Positions 25,506 through 35,357 of a stretch of 64,000 nt of DNA are shown piece by piece. Under the pieces are notes generated by a model that ran no database searches, was not told the origin of the DNA, and saw only the letters and a program-made list of their open reading frames with translations. The first letter of the stretch is position 1, and each line of letters starts with the position of its first letter. The position numbers and the translations under genes are program-made. Source of the DNA: Anaerolineae bacterium (GTDB taxonomy: Bacteria; Chloroflexota; Anaerolineae; Aggregatilineales; Phototrophicaceae); NCBI GenBank assembly GCA_022843385.1, contig JALHNT010000031.1, positions 1 to 64,000 of the forward strand, written 5' to 3'.

Positions 25506-25922
25506 ATGGGGGTATCAGCCGCTTGGACAGATGACTCGCATAGGATTTTTCAGTTTGTCTTCGAACACCCCTGGACATGGGAAGAATACTACGCCCTGCT
25601 GGAGTGGGCGCTGCCGGAGATCAAAGCTGCCGGGCATCCCGTCGCCACCATCCTCGAAGTCTCAAAGATGCGCAGCTTCCCGCCCGGCAATGTGGTGACG
25701 CATCTCACCGGCATAGGCAGACGCATGCCATCCAATATCTTCACCTCGGTGATCGTCAGCCCACCCCAAATCGCCACTCTCTTCATGGATATTCTGACCA
25801 AGATCAACCCGGATTTTGAACGGTTTAACCATTTCGACCGGTCCCTTGAAGGCGCCCATCGTTATATCAGTGAGCAGTACCAGATTCAATTTCAGAATGG
25901 TTCTGACCAAAGCAGCGTATAG
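25506..25922 (+). CDS. Conserved-looking small protein of unknown function
   Basis: A 138-residue protein. I chose the ATG at 25506 because AAGGAGGACTC lies at ideal distance; an in-frame start 72 bases upstream lacks one. It begins 'GVSAAWTDDSHRIFQFVFEHPWTWEEYYALLEWA' (core HPWTWEEYYALLEW) and has alternating strands and helices ('ATILEVSKMRSFPPGNVVTHL', 'NIFTSVIVSPPQIATLF'). That layout recalls STAS/SpoIIAA-like folds, but I do not recognise the family. It has no membrane segments. It stands alone between the SET operon and the convergent argJ. Confidence 0.65.
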   Translation: MGVSAAWTDDSHRIFQFVFEHPWTWEEYYALLEWALPEIKAAGHPVATILEVSKMRSFPPGNVVTHLTGIGRRMPSNIFTSVIVSPPQIATLFMDILTKINPDFERFNHFDRSLEGAHRYISEQYQIQFQNGSDQSSV

Positions 25923-26008
25923 ACGGCGGCGAAGTGACAGCCGGAGGAGCACCTGCTTTGGCGCTCCTCACTAACTCGTATTGATCCAGGCATCCACCTG
26001 AGCCGAGG

Positions 26009-27241
26009 CTACGAGCGATAACTCCCGTTGACCGAAACATAATCGTGGCTCAGGTCACACGTCCAGACCACTGATGAACCCTCACCCATGCCGCAGTCGA
26101 GGAACACCGTCACCGCTGCCTCGCTGACGATGGTAGTTGCCATACCTTCGTTGTAATCGGTGGGGATGCCGTTGTCGAATAATTGCAGCGCGATCCCGCC
26201 CAGTTCCATTGCCTCACCCGGCATGATCCACAACTTGCAGCGTTCAGGTTCCAGCAGCACACCAGAACGTCCGGCCGCCGCCATGATGCGCCCCCAGTTG
26301 GCGTCGTTGCCATAGAAAGCAGTCTTGACCAGGGGCGAGGTGGCGATGGTGTTGGCGATCTGATGCGCCGCAGCATCGTCCGGCGCGCCGGTGACATGGA
26401 TGGTGATGAACTTGGTCGCGCCTTCGCCATCGCGCACGATGTCCTGTGCCAGCTTGCGGCAGACAGCGTGCAGCCCTTCGAGGAACTCAGCGTATTCGCC
26501 CGCCGTATCGATGACCACACCGCTTTCGCCGTTGGCGAGCAGCAGCAGTGTGTCGTTGGTGCTCATATCCCCATCCACCACCACCCGGTTGAAGGTGGTC
26601 TGGGTGACAGCCGAGAGCGCCTTCTGCGCCAGCGGGACGTTGATGGCCGCGTCCGTGACAACCACCGCCAGCATGGTCGCCATGTTGGGAGCGATCATTC
26701 CGGCACCTTTGGCGATGCCGGCGATCTCGTAACGTCCGCCATCCGGTCGCGCGATCGTGACCGAAGCCAGCTTGGGACGAGTGTCGGTGGTCATGATGGC
26801 TGCTGCTGCTGCATACCATTCGCGTCCCAGCGATTTGGCCGCCAGATCAACCCCGTGTTCAATCTTGTCGAGCGGGAGCTGGGTGCCGATCACGCCGGTC
26901 GAAAGCACCAGCACCTCGTTCTCATTCAAACTCAGAGCGTCGGCGCTCAGTTTCGCCATCGCCTTTGCCCGGCGCACCCCTTCTTCGCCGGTGCTGGCAT
27001 TGGCGCAGCGGGTGTTGATGGCGATGGCGCGAAGGCCGGTCGGGTTGGCGGCTAACCGTTCCATATCCAGCAGCACCGGCGCAGCCTTGAAGCGGTTGGT
27101 GGTGAAGACGCCAGCCGTCACACACGGCGTATCGCTCACCACCAGCGCGAAGTCCAGCCGGCCATCCTTCTTCAGCCCGGCGTGGACGCCCGCCACGCGA
27201 AAGCCATCCACATGTTCAATCGAAGGTCGAACGTCAGTCAC
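26009..27241 (-). CDS. argJ: Bifunctional ornithine acetyltransferase/N-acetylglutamate synthase
   Basis: A 410-residue self-cleaving arginine-biosynthesis enzyme that moves acetyl from N-acetylornithine to glutamate and may also make N-acetylglutamate from acetyl-CoA. The autoprocessing site is in KGAGMIAPNMATM at about 178-190, where Thr189 becomes the N-terminal nucleophile of the beta chain. The oxyanion motif 'STGVIGTQLPL' is near 114, and 'GNDANWGRIMAAAGRSG' is near 316. I chose GTG at 27241 (AGGAGACATTC just upstream) over the longer frame. No other arg genes lie in the window. Confidence 0.95.
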   Translation of the reverse strand: MTDVRPSIEHVDGFRVAGVHAGLKKDGRLDFALVVSDTPCVTAGVFTTNRFKAAPVLLDMERLAANPTGLRAIAINTRCANASTGEEGVRRAKAMAKLSADALSLNENEVLVLSTGVIGTQLPLDKIEHGVDLAAKSLGREWYAAAAAIMTTDTRPKLASVTIARPDGGRYEIAGIAKGAGMIAPNMATMLAVVVTDAAINVPLAQKALSAVTQTTFNRVVVDGDMSTNDTLLLLANGESGVVIDTAGEYAEFLEGLHAVCRKLAQDIVRDGEGATKFITIHVTGAPDDAAAHQIANTIATSPLVKTAFYGNDANWGRIMAAAGRSGVLLEPERCKLWIMPGEAMELGGIALQLFDNGIPTDYNEGMATTIVSEAAVTVFLDCGMGEGSSVVWTCDLSHDYVSVNGSYRS

Positions 27242-27266
27242 GAATGTCTCCTGTTGTTGGGGTATC

Positions 27267-28286
27267 CTATAAAGGCCGTTCTTTGCCAGGGTCGCGGAAT
27301 TGAATCCAGTAGCCCTGCGGCCCACCTTCAGCAAACCAGCCGGTCACATCCGGGCGCGAGAGAATGCGAATCTGCCACCAGTTGTAGCCGCCAGCACACA
27401 CCGAGCCGCCGATGATCTCGAAGCCGATGCCATCGATCAGCGTTGCCACAATCTCGGCATTTGTATCGGGGGCGACGCGCATATTCTTGGGGCTCTCGCC
27501 GGTGGGGTAATTGACATAACCGCGCATCCCCACGCTCAGGGGCAGCGGGAAATCACAAACGCCGGGGGTCGGGATCGCCGGATCGACCAGCAGCGACTGG
27601 CCTTCACCGAAATCAGCCATCCACCCCTCATAAATGATCCCCAACACCTCAACCCGCACCCGCCACCAGTTATAGCCTTCCTGACAGCGCGGGCCATCCA
27701 GCACGGAGGCCACCGCGTTGGCCGGAGCCACCGTCAACACCAGCGCCCGCAGTCCCGGCTCCTGCCGCACCCGCACATCAAAGCGCAGCGTCGTCTGCCC
27801 GCCGATGGTCAGCGTGGCCGGTGCCGAGCAGGTCGTGCCTTCGGGTGCTTCGCCGGCCCGCATCCAGTAATTGCCCGGTTTACCTTCCGCCACCCAGCCA
27901 TCATTGCCTGGCCCGCGCACCTGCCACCAGTTGAGGAACGTCCCGCTTTCGCAGATCGGCCCGCCGATGACGCGCACTTCCACCGCTTCGGCATAATAAT
28001 TGACAAAGGGGCTGGAGGCCGTCGGCTGCGTGCGCACATACACCCCACCACTGACATAGGCCGTGCCACCGATGACGATCCCCAGAGGTGGCGCACAGCC
28101 CGGCGTCGGCGAGAGCTGCGGTGTGCCAATGAAGAACACGGTCGGGCCAAGCGTGGGTGCCGGCGTCGAGGTAAAAATCAGCGTGGGCGTCGCTGTCGGG
28201 AATTGTGCCTGAGTATCGCGCGGCATCAGACCAACAGCCAATCCAAGCAGGACGAATAGCAACCATAAGAGCGAACGTCTGGACAT
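27267..28286 (-). CDS. Secreted protein with SH3-like repeats
   Basis: A 339-residue exported protein. A signal peptide (about 1-28, ending TQAQ) is followed by a Thr/Pro linker ('PTATPTLIFTSTPAPTLGPT' core) to about residue 63. Three repeats of bacterial SH3-like type follow (about 70-145, 155-235 and 245-330), each with 'R..P......V', a 'GGP.C' or 'GP.C' loop and 'NWWQVR' or 'NWWRVR' ending 'GW.AEG'. Each repeat also carries a pair of cysteines that could form a disulfide. Such repeats bind peptidoglycan or other ligands outside the cell. AAGGAG precedes the ATG. Confidence 0.82.
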   Translation of the reverse strand: MSRRSLLWLLFVLLGLAVGLMPRDTQAQFPTATPTLIFTSTPAPTLGPTVFFIGTPQLSPTPGCAPPLGIVIGGTAYVSGGVYVRTQPTASSPFVNYYAEAVEVRVIGGPICESGTFLNWWQVRGPGNDGWVAEGKPGNYWMRAGEAPEGTTCSAPATLTIGGQTTLRFDVRVRQEPGLRALVLTVAPANAVASVLDGPRCQEGYNWWRVRVEVLGIIYEGWMADFGEGQSLLVDPAIPTPGVCDFPLPLSVGMRGYVNYPTGESPKNMRVAPDTNAEIVATLIDGIGFEIIGGSVCAGGYNWWQIRILSRPDVTGWFAEGGPQGYWIQFRDPGKERPL

Positions 28287-28322
28287 TGGATGTCTCCTTC
28301 CTCGCTCTTATTGTAGCCGATT

Positions 28323-31304
28323 TTAGACGGTATGCCCTTTCAGGGTGGAACGGATTTGTGCCACCAGACTCTCACGGCTGAACCGGCTCTTCTGTAGAAC
28401 CTGGCTCACCTGTTCTCCCAACTGGCGCACCGGCGCGCTGGTCACATCCATCGCCGTTAGAATGATGACTGGAATGGCGCGGGTTGCTGGATTTTCACGC
28501 AGCACAGTCAACACCTGTGCCCCGGACATCTCCGGCAGCATCAGGTCAAGCAGGATGAGCGGCGTCTCATGGGTTTCCAGATAGGCCAGTGCCTGCCGTC
28601 CATCTTCCACTTCGACGGTAGCGAAGCCCGCGTGGTTGAGGAATTTGTGCAGCAATCGCCGCATCTGCGGTTCATCATCGACGATCAGGATCGGGTCGCC
28701 GGAGCCGCCTGCCATGATCTGGTTGACCTGTTCCAGCAGCGCGCTGCGATCAACCGGCTTGCTGAGGTAGTGAGCTGCGGCCTCAGCCGCATTGGCTTCC
28801 AGCGCATCGGGCGAGAGCAGGATGACGGGGATGTCCATCGTATCCGGTTCGCACCGCAGCAGCACCAGCATCTCCGGGCCAGTCATGGTCGGCATCATGT
28901 AATCCGTCACGATCAGCGCCGGGTGCAGCCGTTGCGCGATCTCCAACGCTTGCTCCGGACTGGTGGTGGTAATCACCTCAAAGCCTTGCGCCATCAGATA
29001 CTCATCAATCAGTCTGAGCGCTGTCGGATCGTCATCCACCACCAGCACCAGCGGCTGATCGCTGCTTGCCAGTGGGATCGCTGGCATGGCGGGCATTTCG
29101 ATCTGCTGGCGGAAAGGCAGCAGGATGACAAAATGACTCCCCTTGCCCGGCTCACTATCGACCCAGATGAATCCCTTGTGCAGCCGCACCAGGCGATACG
29201 TGATCGCCAGTCCCAGGCCGGTGCCTTCCCGTTCGCGGATGCTGGAGCCATCCACCTGACGGAAAGGATCGAAGATGTACGACAGGGCGCTGGCCGGGAT
29301 GCCAACTCCGGTATCGCGCACGGTGATCGACAGCCAGTTGCCATCCGGCACCTGAATCGTGGGCGGGATCAATTGTCCAAACTGGGATCGTCCGCCGCGC
29401 ACCGAAGTGAAATCGACTCCCACGTTGATCTCACCAACTTCGGTGAATTTGATGGCGTTATCCAGCAGCGCCATCAGGATCTGGCGCAGCCGTTCGGCAT
29501 CAGCCTGTATCCGCGGCAAATCAGGTTGAAGGCGCATGTGGAATTGCAGATCTTTGTCCTGGGCGCGGGGTTGAAATTCACCCACAACATCCAAAAGCAA
29601 ATCGCTGATCGAGAAGGTGTGCAGGTTCAGTTGAATCTCGCCGGCTTCAATGCGCGCCAGATCAAGCATCGAATCGACTAACAGCATGAGCTGTTTGCTG
29701 CTGGTCACCACCCGCGCCACCCGGTCATACTGCCGGGCATTCAGTTCACCATAGACCTGATTGAGGAGCAGATCGGTGTAGCCGACAATGGTGTTGAGCG
29801 GCGTCCGCAATTCGTGGCTGACATTCGCCAGGAATTCACTTTTCAGCCGGTTGATCTCCAGCGCCGCTTCATGCAACCGGGCATTTTCCGCTGCCAGCGC
29901 TGCCTGCCGAGCCAGCCCGTACGCCAGATCAAGATCATCAACCGTGTAGGGATGGCTCAGATCGCGTTCCATGACGATCAGCCCAATCGACTGGTCGCGC
30001 GCGATCAGCGGCACCCCCAGCCATGAAACCCGGTTATCCACTGTTTCGATCAATGGATGACCGGAAAGGTATACCTGCCGCGCCGGGCTATTTTCCTTCC
30101 AGTACATTTCCGACTGCTGGGCGGTCTGCTGCTGACCACGCGCTGCCATCACCCGCATCCGGCTGCCATCCACAATCCGCGGTGCTGGCAGCATCAGCCA
30201 GGCGCGGTCATAGCGTGTCAGACGTTCCATCTGAACCAGAATGCGGTCAAACACTTCCTGGGTATCGAGGCTGGCGGTCATCGTCTGGCTGACATCCAGC
30301 AGCGTCCCGGCCAATTGTCGCTGGCGCTGCTCGGTCTGGATTAGCCGCTGCATCTCCAGCGCCTGCCCTAACTGCCCGGCCAGCAGCAGCAGCAGTGCAA
30401 AATCCGCATCGTTGTAAGCATGAGGCCGTACATCGTGGACGACAATCAACCCAACCACCTGCTGCTGCGGATCGCGCAGCGGCGCACCCATCCACGAACG
30501 GGTGCTGCCATCGACATCAGTCTCATCCGGCGCGACTCGCAGCAGCTTCAGGCGCGATTGTTCGCCCGGTAAATCGCGGAACAGCAGCGGCAGCCCTTTC
30601 TGGACGACCACGCGCGGCAGACCGGTGATAGCAGCCGGCGGCAGGCTGAGGCGTTGACCATGCTGCACAAAAAGCTTCCGGTAAATCCAGCGTTCCTGCG
30701 GCTGATACAGCCCGACGAAGAAATCCGAATGCTCAAAGATCAGCTTGAGTTGGGCGTGCAGCGCATCCCACCATTCGGCGCTGTCGGCAGGCTGGTTCAA
30801 CACCTGGTTGAACTCATACAGGTTGGCGCTCAGGTTGTGCCAGTTGGCATGATTTTCAATCGCCTGGATGCGCTCTGCCAGCAGCCCGGTCAGCAGCAGC
30901 GCAATCTCAGTGGTATCCGCCGCCAACGACTCGATCCCGGCGAGCCACACCATGCCGCGCGTTTTGCCATCACAGCGCAGCGGGATGAGCAGGCCGGGTT
31001 CGTAATAGGCCAGTCCAGAAATCAGACGGGAAGTAGAAATCAGATGGGGTTCGCGCCAGGTCTGCCATCCCTGCCAGACATCGCTCTGACGCATCCAATC
31101 CTGCACCGGACGGGGAATGGCTTGTGCCGGTAACAGCGCCTGTATGCGCGTAAGCTGCGGGTTCAGCAGCGCCAGACCACAGGTGCCGATGCGCTGCCCC
31201 AGGTAAGTCGTGACCTGTTCAACGGCGGCTTCGATGGTTTCGACATGGTGGAGCTGCTCAATAAAAACATGTATAGGCTCAGCAACGAGCAGTGAAAAAG
31301 CCAT
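28323..31304 (-). CDS. Hybrid sensor histidine kinase with GAF domains and two receivers
   Basis: A 993-residue cytosolic kinase with no clear membrane helix. There are three N-terminal GAF-like modules (about 10-150, 165-325 and 330-475). The dimerisation domain has the phospho-His in 'FLANVSHELRTPLNTIVGY' near 497. The ATPase domain follows, with the N box 'LLDNAIKF', G1 'DTGVGIP' and G2 'GTGLGLAI'. Two receiver domains come last (about 735-850, 'TDYMMP', and 865-985, 'LDLMLPE' with the phospho-Asp in DLMLP). It senses a cytoplasmic signal and passes phosphate to internal or separate receivers. AGGAAC precedes the ATG. Confidence 0.93.
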   Translation of the reverse strand: MAFSLLVAEPIHVFIEQLHHVETIEAAVEQVTTYLGQRIGTCGLALLNPQLTRIQALLPAQAIPRPVQDWMRQSDVWQGWQTWREPHLISTSRLISGLAYYEPGLLIPLRCDGKTRGMVWLAGIESLAADTTEIALLLTGLLAERIQAIENHANWHNLSANLYEFNQVLNQPADSAEWWDALHAQLKLIFEHSDFFVGLYQPQERWIYRKLFVQHGQRLSLPPAAITGLPRVVVQKGLPLLFRDLPGEQSRLKLLRVAPDETDVDGSTRSWMGAPLRDPQQQVVGLIVVHDVRPHAYNDADFALLLLLAGQLGQALEMQRLIQTEQRQRQLAGTLLDVSQTMTASLDTQEVFDRILVQMERLTRYDRAWLMLPAPRIVDGSRMRVMAARGQQQTAQQSEMYWKENSPARQVYLSGHPLIETVDNRVSWLGVPLIARDQSIGLIVMERDLSHPYTVDDLDLAYGLARQAALAAENARLHEAALEINRLKSEFLANVSHELRTPLNTIVGYTDLLLNQVYGELNARQYDRVARVVTSSKQLMLLVDSMLDLARIEAGEIQLNLHTFSISDLLLDVVGEFQPRAQDKDLQFHMRLQPDLPRIQADAERLRQILMALLDNAIKFTEVGEINVGVDFTSVRGGRSQFGQLIPPTIQVPDGNWLSITVRDTGVGIPASALSYIFDPFRQVDGSSIREREGTGLGLAITYRLVRLHKGFIWVDSEPGKGSHFVILLPFRQQIEMPAMPAIPLASSDQPLVLVVDDDPTALRLIDEYLMAQGFEVITTTSPEQALEIAQRLHPALIVTDYMMPTMTGPEMLVLLRCEPDTMDIPVILLSPDALEANAAEAAAHYLSKPVDRSALLEQVNQIMAGGSGDPILIVDDEPQMRRLLHKFLNHAGFATVEVEDGRQALAYLETHETPLILLDLMLPEMSGAQVLTVLRENPATRAIPVIILTAMDVTSAPVRQLGEQVSQVLQKSRFSRESLVAQIRSTLKGHTV

Positions 31305-31428
31305 TATGTTCCTGGGTTGACAAAAATTTTCACCATTATGCCATTAAATGTGCCTGACTGCCCTAACAGATTCCATAGAGATTCCGACCTATTTGTGAAA
31401 ACTGTAAACGTTTTCTTCCTTCATGGGA

Positions 31429-33672
31429 TTAGCGACGTCTGCCAACCACCACCCACACGCCCATCACCAGCAGCCAACCGAGCGCCGAGACCGCCACCCC
31501 TAGCACGAGCGATAGCGGGCGGTAATCGAAACGCACCGTATGCTCACCTGGGGGGACGCACACGGCGCGAAAGGCGGTGAAAGCCCGCAGCGTCTCCACC
31601 GGCTGACCATCGAGCGTCGCCTGCCAGCCGGGATAATATTGGTCGCTCAACACCAGCACCCCGCCCGCGCCGGCGGTCTGAATGACGACGCTGTTCGGCT
31701 GATACTCGCTGATAGTGGCTTCACCGGCTGTCCCCGCCGGGCAATCGACCGCGCGATCCAGAATGGCGTTGCCCCGCAGCGCCTCGACATCCGTCTTGAT
31801 CCGTTCCAGCGCCGCCGCGTCATCCGGCTGGACGATGACTGTGCTGGCGATCCAGGCACGCGGGAACGGGTCAGTGCGGCGGTAGTAGATGCCGCCGGGG
31901 GCGATGCCAATCAGTTCCATGTTAGGCCGGTCATAGGGTTCTTTTGTCAGCGCGTACTGCACCCCCAGCAGCGTATTGGCGGCTCCCAACGGATCATGCA
32001 TATCGGTCAGGTTTTGCAGCCGGTCAAAGGTCGCTATCGTCAGCGGATCGTAGCCGATGACGTGCAGGTGACCGGTGTTGTAGCTGCCGTTATAAGGGCT
32101 GTCCGTCGGAATCTGGACGACGCGGGCATCAGCTCCGGTCGGCACATTGATCGCCGCTCCCTGCCACAGCGCATCGCGCCAGCCATCCGTTGTTGTAATC
32201 AGTTGAACCGGCAGTCGCCAGGCATCCAGGATGACCAGCGCCATCGTCGCCAGCAGCAGCCACGTCGCCGCCTGGCCCTCACCGACCTTCGTCCAGCCCC
32301 ACAGGATCAGCCACGCGCCGCACGAAATCAGCCCGACCATGCCGAGCGCCCCGGCCAGCGCGAACGCCCGGTACGGCATCGGCTCGACATGGCTGGCGCT
32401 GGCGTACCAGCCGGAAAAGATCAGCGACCCCAGGAAGGCCACCCCGATCAGGAGTGGCAGCCCGCGCTCGACCAGCGGACGCAGCCACTCGCCGCGCAGT
32501 GGATGAGCCGACTGCTGAAGCTGTGTCACCAGCAGCGCCAGCATCCCCGATAAACCGAACATCACGAAGAACAGCGCTCGTCCCGGTGCGCGGAAGAACG
32601 AGAACCCCGGCACCCAGCGCACCAGCAGCGGCAGCAGCGCCCCCTGAAGCCCCAGGCTCATCACCAGCCCGAAAGCGATCAGCAGCAGGAAAAAGACATG
32701 CTCGCGCTTGAACGTGCGCCAGGCCAGCGGCAGCGCCAGCAGCGGCAGCAAACCGACATACGGGCTGAATTCCTCATAAAAGTCGGCACCCCAGTAGCGG
32801 GCTGGCGGCTGCGTCGGCAGGCCGAACAATCCCGGCACCGCCACGGCCAGCAGTTGCGCCGGCGGCAGGGCGAAGGAGTTGATGAAGTCCAGTTCATTGG
32901 CGCTGCGAACCGAAAGCCGCGTCAATTCTAAAGCCGGGACAATCAGCGCCGCCCCCAGCAGCAGGCCGCCGATCACGATCAGCAGCAGCGGTTGAGCGGT
33001 CTGGCGGATGACGCCCCAGGTGAACGCGGCTGCCGTCACCACCTGATAAACCGCCAGCAGCCCCAGCGTCAGCAGCAGATAGAACAGCATCGGTGGATGC
33101 CCGGCCAGCGTCGCCGCGCCCACCGCCATCATCCCCGGCAGCGCCGACCGCCATGTCCCCCGCGCCAGCGCATGACGATACGCCGCCGCTGCCCAGGGTA
33201 TCCAGGCGAAAACGAACAGCAGCGTGTAATGACCGGCGTAGAAGCGCGCCCCAACCCACTCGCTCATGGCGAAGACCACCCCGGCCAGCAGACTCGCCAC
33301 CGGCGTGGCACCGTAGCTGCGCGTCAGCCGCGCCATCCCCCAGGCTGCCCACCACACATGGAAGGCCAGCGCCCAGCCCAGCCCACGATCTGCCCCTACC
33401 AGCGCGATGAGCCAGGTGGCCGGGTAAAACAGGGCGCTGTGCGGGTTGCCGATCAACGGATGACCGATGAAGGTATAGGGATTCCACAGCGGCAGATGAC
33501 CGGCCTGCACCAGATCGTGCAGCAGCGTCGTCAGCGGGTAGAACATGGCGCGGAAATCATTGGCGTTCAGCACGCCGTCGCCCCAGATGGCCGGGCGCAG
33601 CAACACCACCGTCAGCGCCGCCAGCAGCAGCGGCACCAGCCAGGGACGACGTTCCAGAAGCGAGGCGGTCAT
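31429..33672 (-). CDS. YfhO-family polytopic membrane protein
   Basis: A 747-residue protein with about twelve hydrophobic helices. A hydrophilic extracytoplasmic C-terminal domain follows (about 480-715), then a last membrane helix and an Arg-rich tail. The early 'NANDFRAMFYPLTTLLHDLVQAGHLPLWNPYTFIGHPL' region (core LPLWNPYTFIG) and the late 'VLSDQYYPGWQATLDGQPV' (core YYPGWQATLDG) are diagnostic of YfhO and related GT-C-type membrane glycosyltransferases. Known members glycosylate lipoteichoic acid or other surface polymers. The acceptor here is unknown. The gene is separated from the kinase gene by 124 bases. Confidence 0.84.
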   Translation of the reverse strand: MTASLLERRPWLVPLLLAALTVVLLRPAIWGDGVLNANDFRAMFYPLTTLLHDLVQAGHLPLWNPYTFIGHPLIGNPHSALFYPATWLIALVGADRGLGWALAFHVWWAAWGMARLTRSYGATPVASLLAGVVFAMSEWVGARFYAGHYTLLFVFAWIPWAAAAYRHALARGTWRSALPGMMAVGAATLAGHPPMLFYLLLTLGLLAVYQVVTAAAFTWGVIRQTAQPLLLIVIGGLLLGAALIVPALELTRLSVRSANELDFINSFALPPAQLLAVAVPGLFGLPTQPPARYWGADFYEEFSPYVGLLPLLALPLAWRTFKREHVFFLLLIAFGLVMSLGLQGALLPLLVRWVPGFSFFRAPGRALFFVMFGLSGMLALLVTQLQQSAHPLRGEWLRPLVERGLPLLIGVAFLGSLIFSGWYASASHVEPMPYRAFALAGALGMVGLISCGAWLILWGWTKVGEGQAATWLLLATMALVILDAWRLPVQLITTTDGWRDALWQGAAINVPTGADARVVQIPTDSPYNGSYNTGHLHVIGYDPLTIATFDRLQNLTDMHDPLGAANTLLGVQYALTKEPYDRPNMELIGIAPGGIYYRRTDPFPRAWIASTVIVQPDDAAALERIKTDVEALRGNAILDRAVDCPAGTAGEATISEYQPNSVVIQTAGAGGVLVLSDQYYPGWQATLDGQPVETLRAFTAFRAVCVPPGEHTVRFDYRPLSLVLGVAVSALGWLLVMGVWVVVGRRR

Positions 33673-33689
33673 GAACCTATCCCGGTTAT

Positions 33690-33720
33690 AAAAAAGGGCA
33701 AACCCCGCTGGGCTGCCCTT
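33690..33720 (-). terminator. Rho-independent terminator downstream of the SUMF1-like gene
   Basis: The minus-strand stem AAGGGCA/TGCCCTT has an inner G/C-rich loop and is followed by TTTTTTATA. It lies 35 bases past the stop of the preceding minus-strand gene. Confidence 0.8.
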
Positions 33721-33754
33721 GTGCGATTAAACAACTATCCGAGCTAACCCCGTC

Positions 33755-35221
33755 TTACCCCCCCGATGGAGGAGGTGGCAACGTCGGTTGGGCATTGCCG
33801 GAGGTATCTTCTTCATTCGTCCCTGATGTGTTCACTGCCGGAGCCGCGGCGGGCGGCTGCGGCTGGGTGTTTGTCGTGCCACCAGCACCGGGCGTGGTCG
33901 CATCCAGATTGGCAGCGCAGCGGAAACCGATCCACAGCGCGGGCGAGATCGGGTCGCGGCTCTGGCGGTGGACGCTGCGCGAGAAGAATGGCACCGCATC
34001 CCATGATCCGCCGCGTACCACTTTCTCCGTCCCAACTGTCGGTCCGGTCGGGTCAACCGCGTTGGTTGTCGCTTGCTGGGTGTAATAGGTCGCGCCGTAC
34101 CAATCGCCGACCCATTCCGCCACATTCCCCGCCATATCGTACAGGCCGCCCGACGAGTTATACGACTCGACCGGACGCGCCCCGATCAGCGCGGCATTCT
34201 CCTCGCGCGGACGGCTGGTACGCGCCAGAGTCACATCGAAGGCATCCCCCCAGGGATAAAGCGTGTTGGCAGGGCCGCGCGCCCCGCGTTCCCATTCCGC
34301 TTCGGTCGGCAGGCGGCGACCAATCGCCTGGCAGTAGGCCTGCGCCCCATACCACGTGATCCCAGCCACCGGGAAATCCAGGATGGCTTCGTTGACGCGA
34401 TAATTCACGCTGTCGAACTGGACGTTGCTGGCTTCGGACTCGCTGCGCGTCTCCATGCAGAGCTGCCCCAGGCAGCCGGTGCGATGACCATTCGGCCCCA
34501 GCGAATTCAGGAAGGCGATGTACTGACGGTAGGTGACTTCGTGCCGTTCCATAAAAAATGGGCTGACCGTGACCGGATGCGACGGGACTGAATCGGTACC
34601 CCAGTTGATGTCACAGGTCGAGTCGTACAGATCAGCGCACTGCTGGGCGGCCTGTGCCACTTCCTGCGGCGATGTCCCCATCTGGAACGTCCCGCCATCC
34701 ACCCGTTGCAGCGGCGTCAGGATGCCCTGCATCAGCGCCGGGATGGAACTCACCGCGCTGGTGTTATTCTGTGGCGCGACGGCCTGCCCGGAGGTTGGCG
34801 CTGTCGGTTGTGACGCGGTATCCGGCGGCAGGGTGGGGATGAGCGGCGGCTGTGTCGCTGGCGTCAAAGGCGGCACCAGCGGTGTGGTTGGAGTAGCAGG
34901 CACCGACGTGGCCGACGGTTGGATGATGACCGCCTGCTGTGATGTGGCAGTCGGCAGGATCAACGGCGTCTCAGTGGGTGGCAGAGTCGGCGTGGCTGGC
35001 AGCGCTGTATTGGTGATGATGAAGGGCGTCTGTGTTGGCCCCAACGCCACTCCCGGCAGCGTGATCAGGTTGGTAGCGCTGCCGATGAACAGCCCCAGAC
35101 CGATGATGGCGGCACAGCCGAAGCCGAACACGAACCCGATCACCAGCCATTGCCAGGCTCCCCCGCCACTGCGACGTCCCCGATTGCCCCCGCCGAGGGT
35201 GCCGTAATTCGCTCGCGTCAT
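33755..35221 (-). CDS. Membrane-anchored SUMF1/EgtB-type (formylglycine-generating-like) domain protein
   Basis: A 488-residue protein from the ATG at 35221 (GGGAGTGAG upstream). A Gly/Arg-rich start, one membrane helix (about 25-48) and a long Thr/Pro linker (to about 155) display a SUMF1-like domain outside the cell. Domain landmarks are 'GGTFQMGTSP', 'HPVTVSPFFMERHEVTYRQY' (core ERHEVTYRQY), 'GRRLPTEAEWERGARG', 'NVAEWVGDWY' and 'VVRGGSWD'. The catalytic cysteine pair of true formylglycine-generating enzyme is missing (VRGGSWDAVPFFSRSVHRQS). It is therefore more likely a non-catalytic or differently acting relative. Confidence 0.86.
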   Translation of the reverse strand: MTRANYGTLGGGNRGRRSGGGAWQWLVIGFVFGFGCAAIIGLGLFIGSATNLITLPGVALGPTQTPFIITNTALPATPTLPPTETPLILPTATSQQAVIIQPSATSVPATPTTPLVPPLTPATQPPLIPTLPPDTASQPTAPTSGQAVAPQNNTSAVSSIPALMQGILTPLQRVDGGTFQMGTSPQEVAQAAQQCADLYDSTCDINWGTDSVPSHPVTVSPFFMERHEVTYRQYIAFLNSLGPNGHRTGCLGQLCMETRSESEASNVQFDSVNYRVNEAILDFPVAGITWYGAQAYCQAIGRRLPTEAEWERGARGPANTLYPWGDAFDVTLARTSRPREENAALIGARPVESYNSSGGLYDMAGNVAEWVGDWYGATYYTQQATTNAVDPTGPTVGTEKVVRGGSWDAVPFFSRSVHRQSRDPISPALWIGFRCAANLDATTPGAGGTTNTQPQPPAAAPAVNTSGTNEEDTSGNAQPTLPPPPSGG

Positions 35222-35357
35222 AAGTCTCACTCCCTATCCAACGCCGTCGCGACAGGTCGCGACACTGCTTTGCGCGTATCGTAACGGCGTACAATCATAG
35301 CGTTTCCAACGGGCTTCTCCAACGGCGGATTTACCAGCGTTGGGGAAACGGCGGTTA

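Noticed and set aside
26183-27055. 290-codon plus-strand frame opposite argJ
   Set aside because: Antisense of a fully conserved argJ; composition (His, Arg, Gly) is typical of shadow frames.
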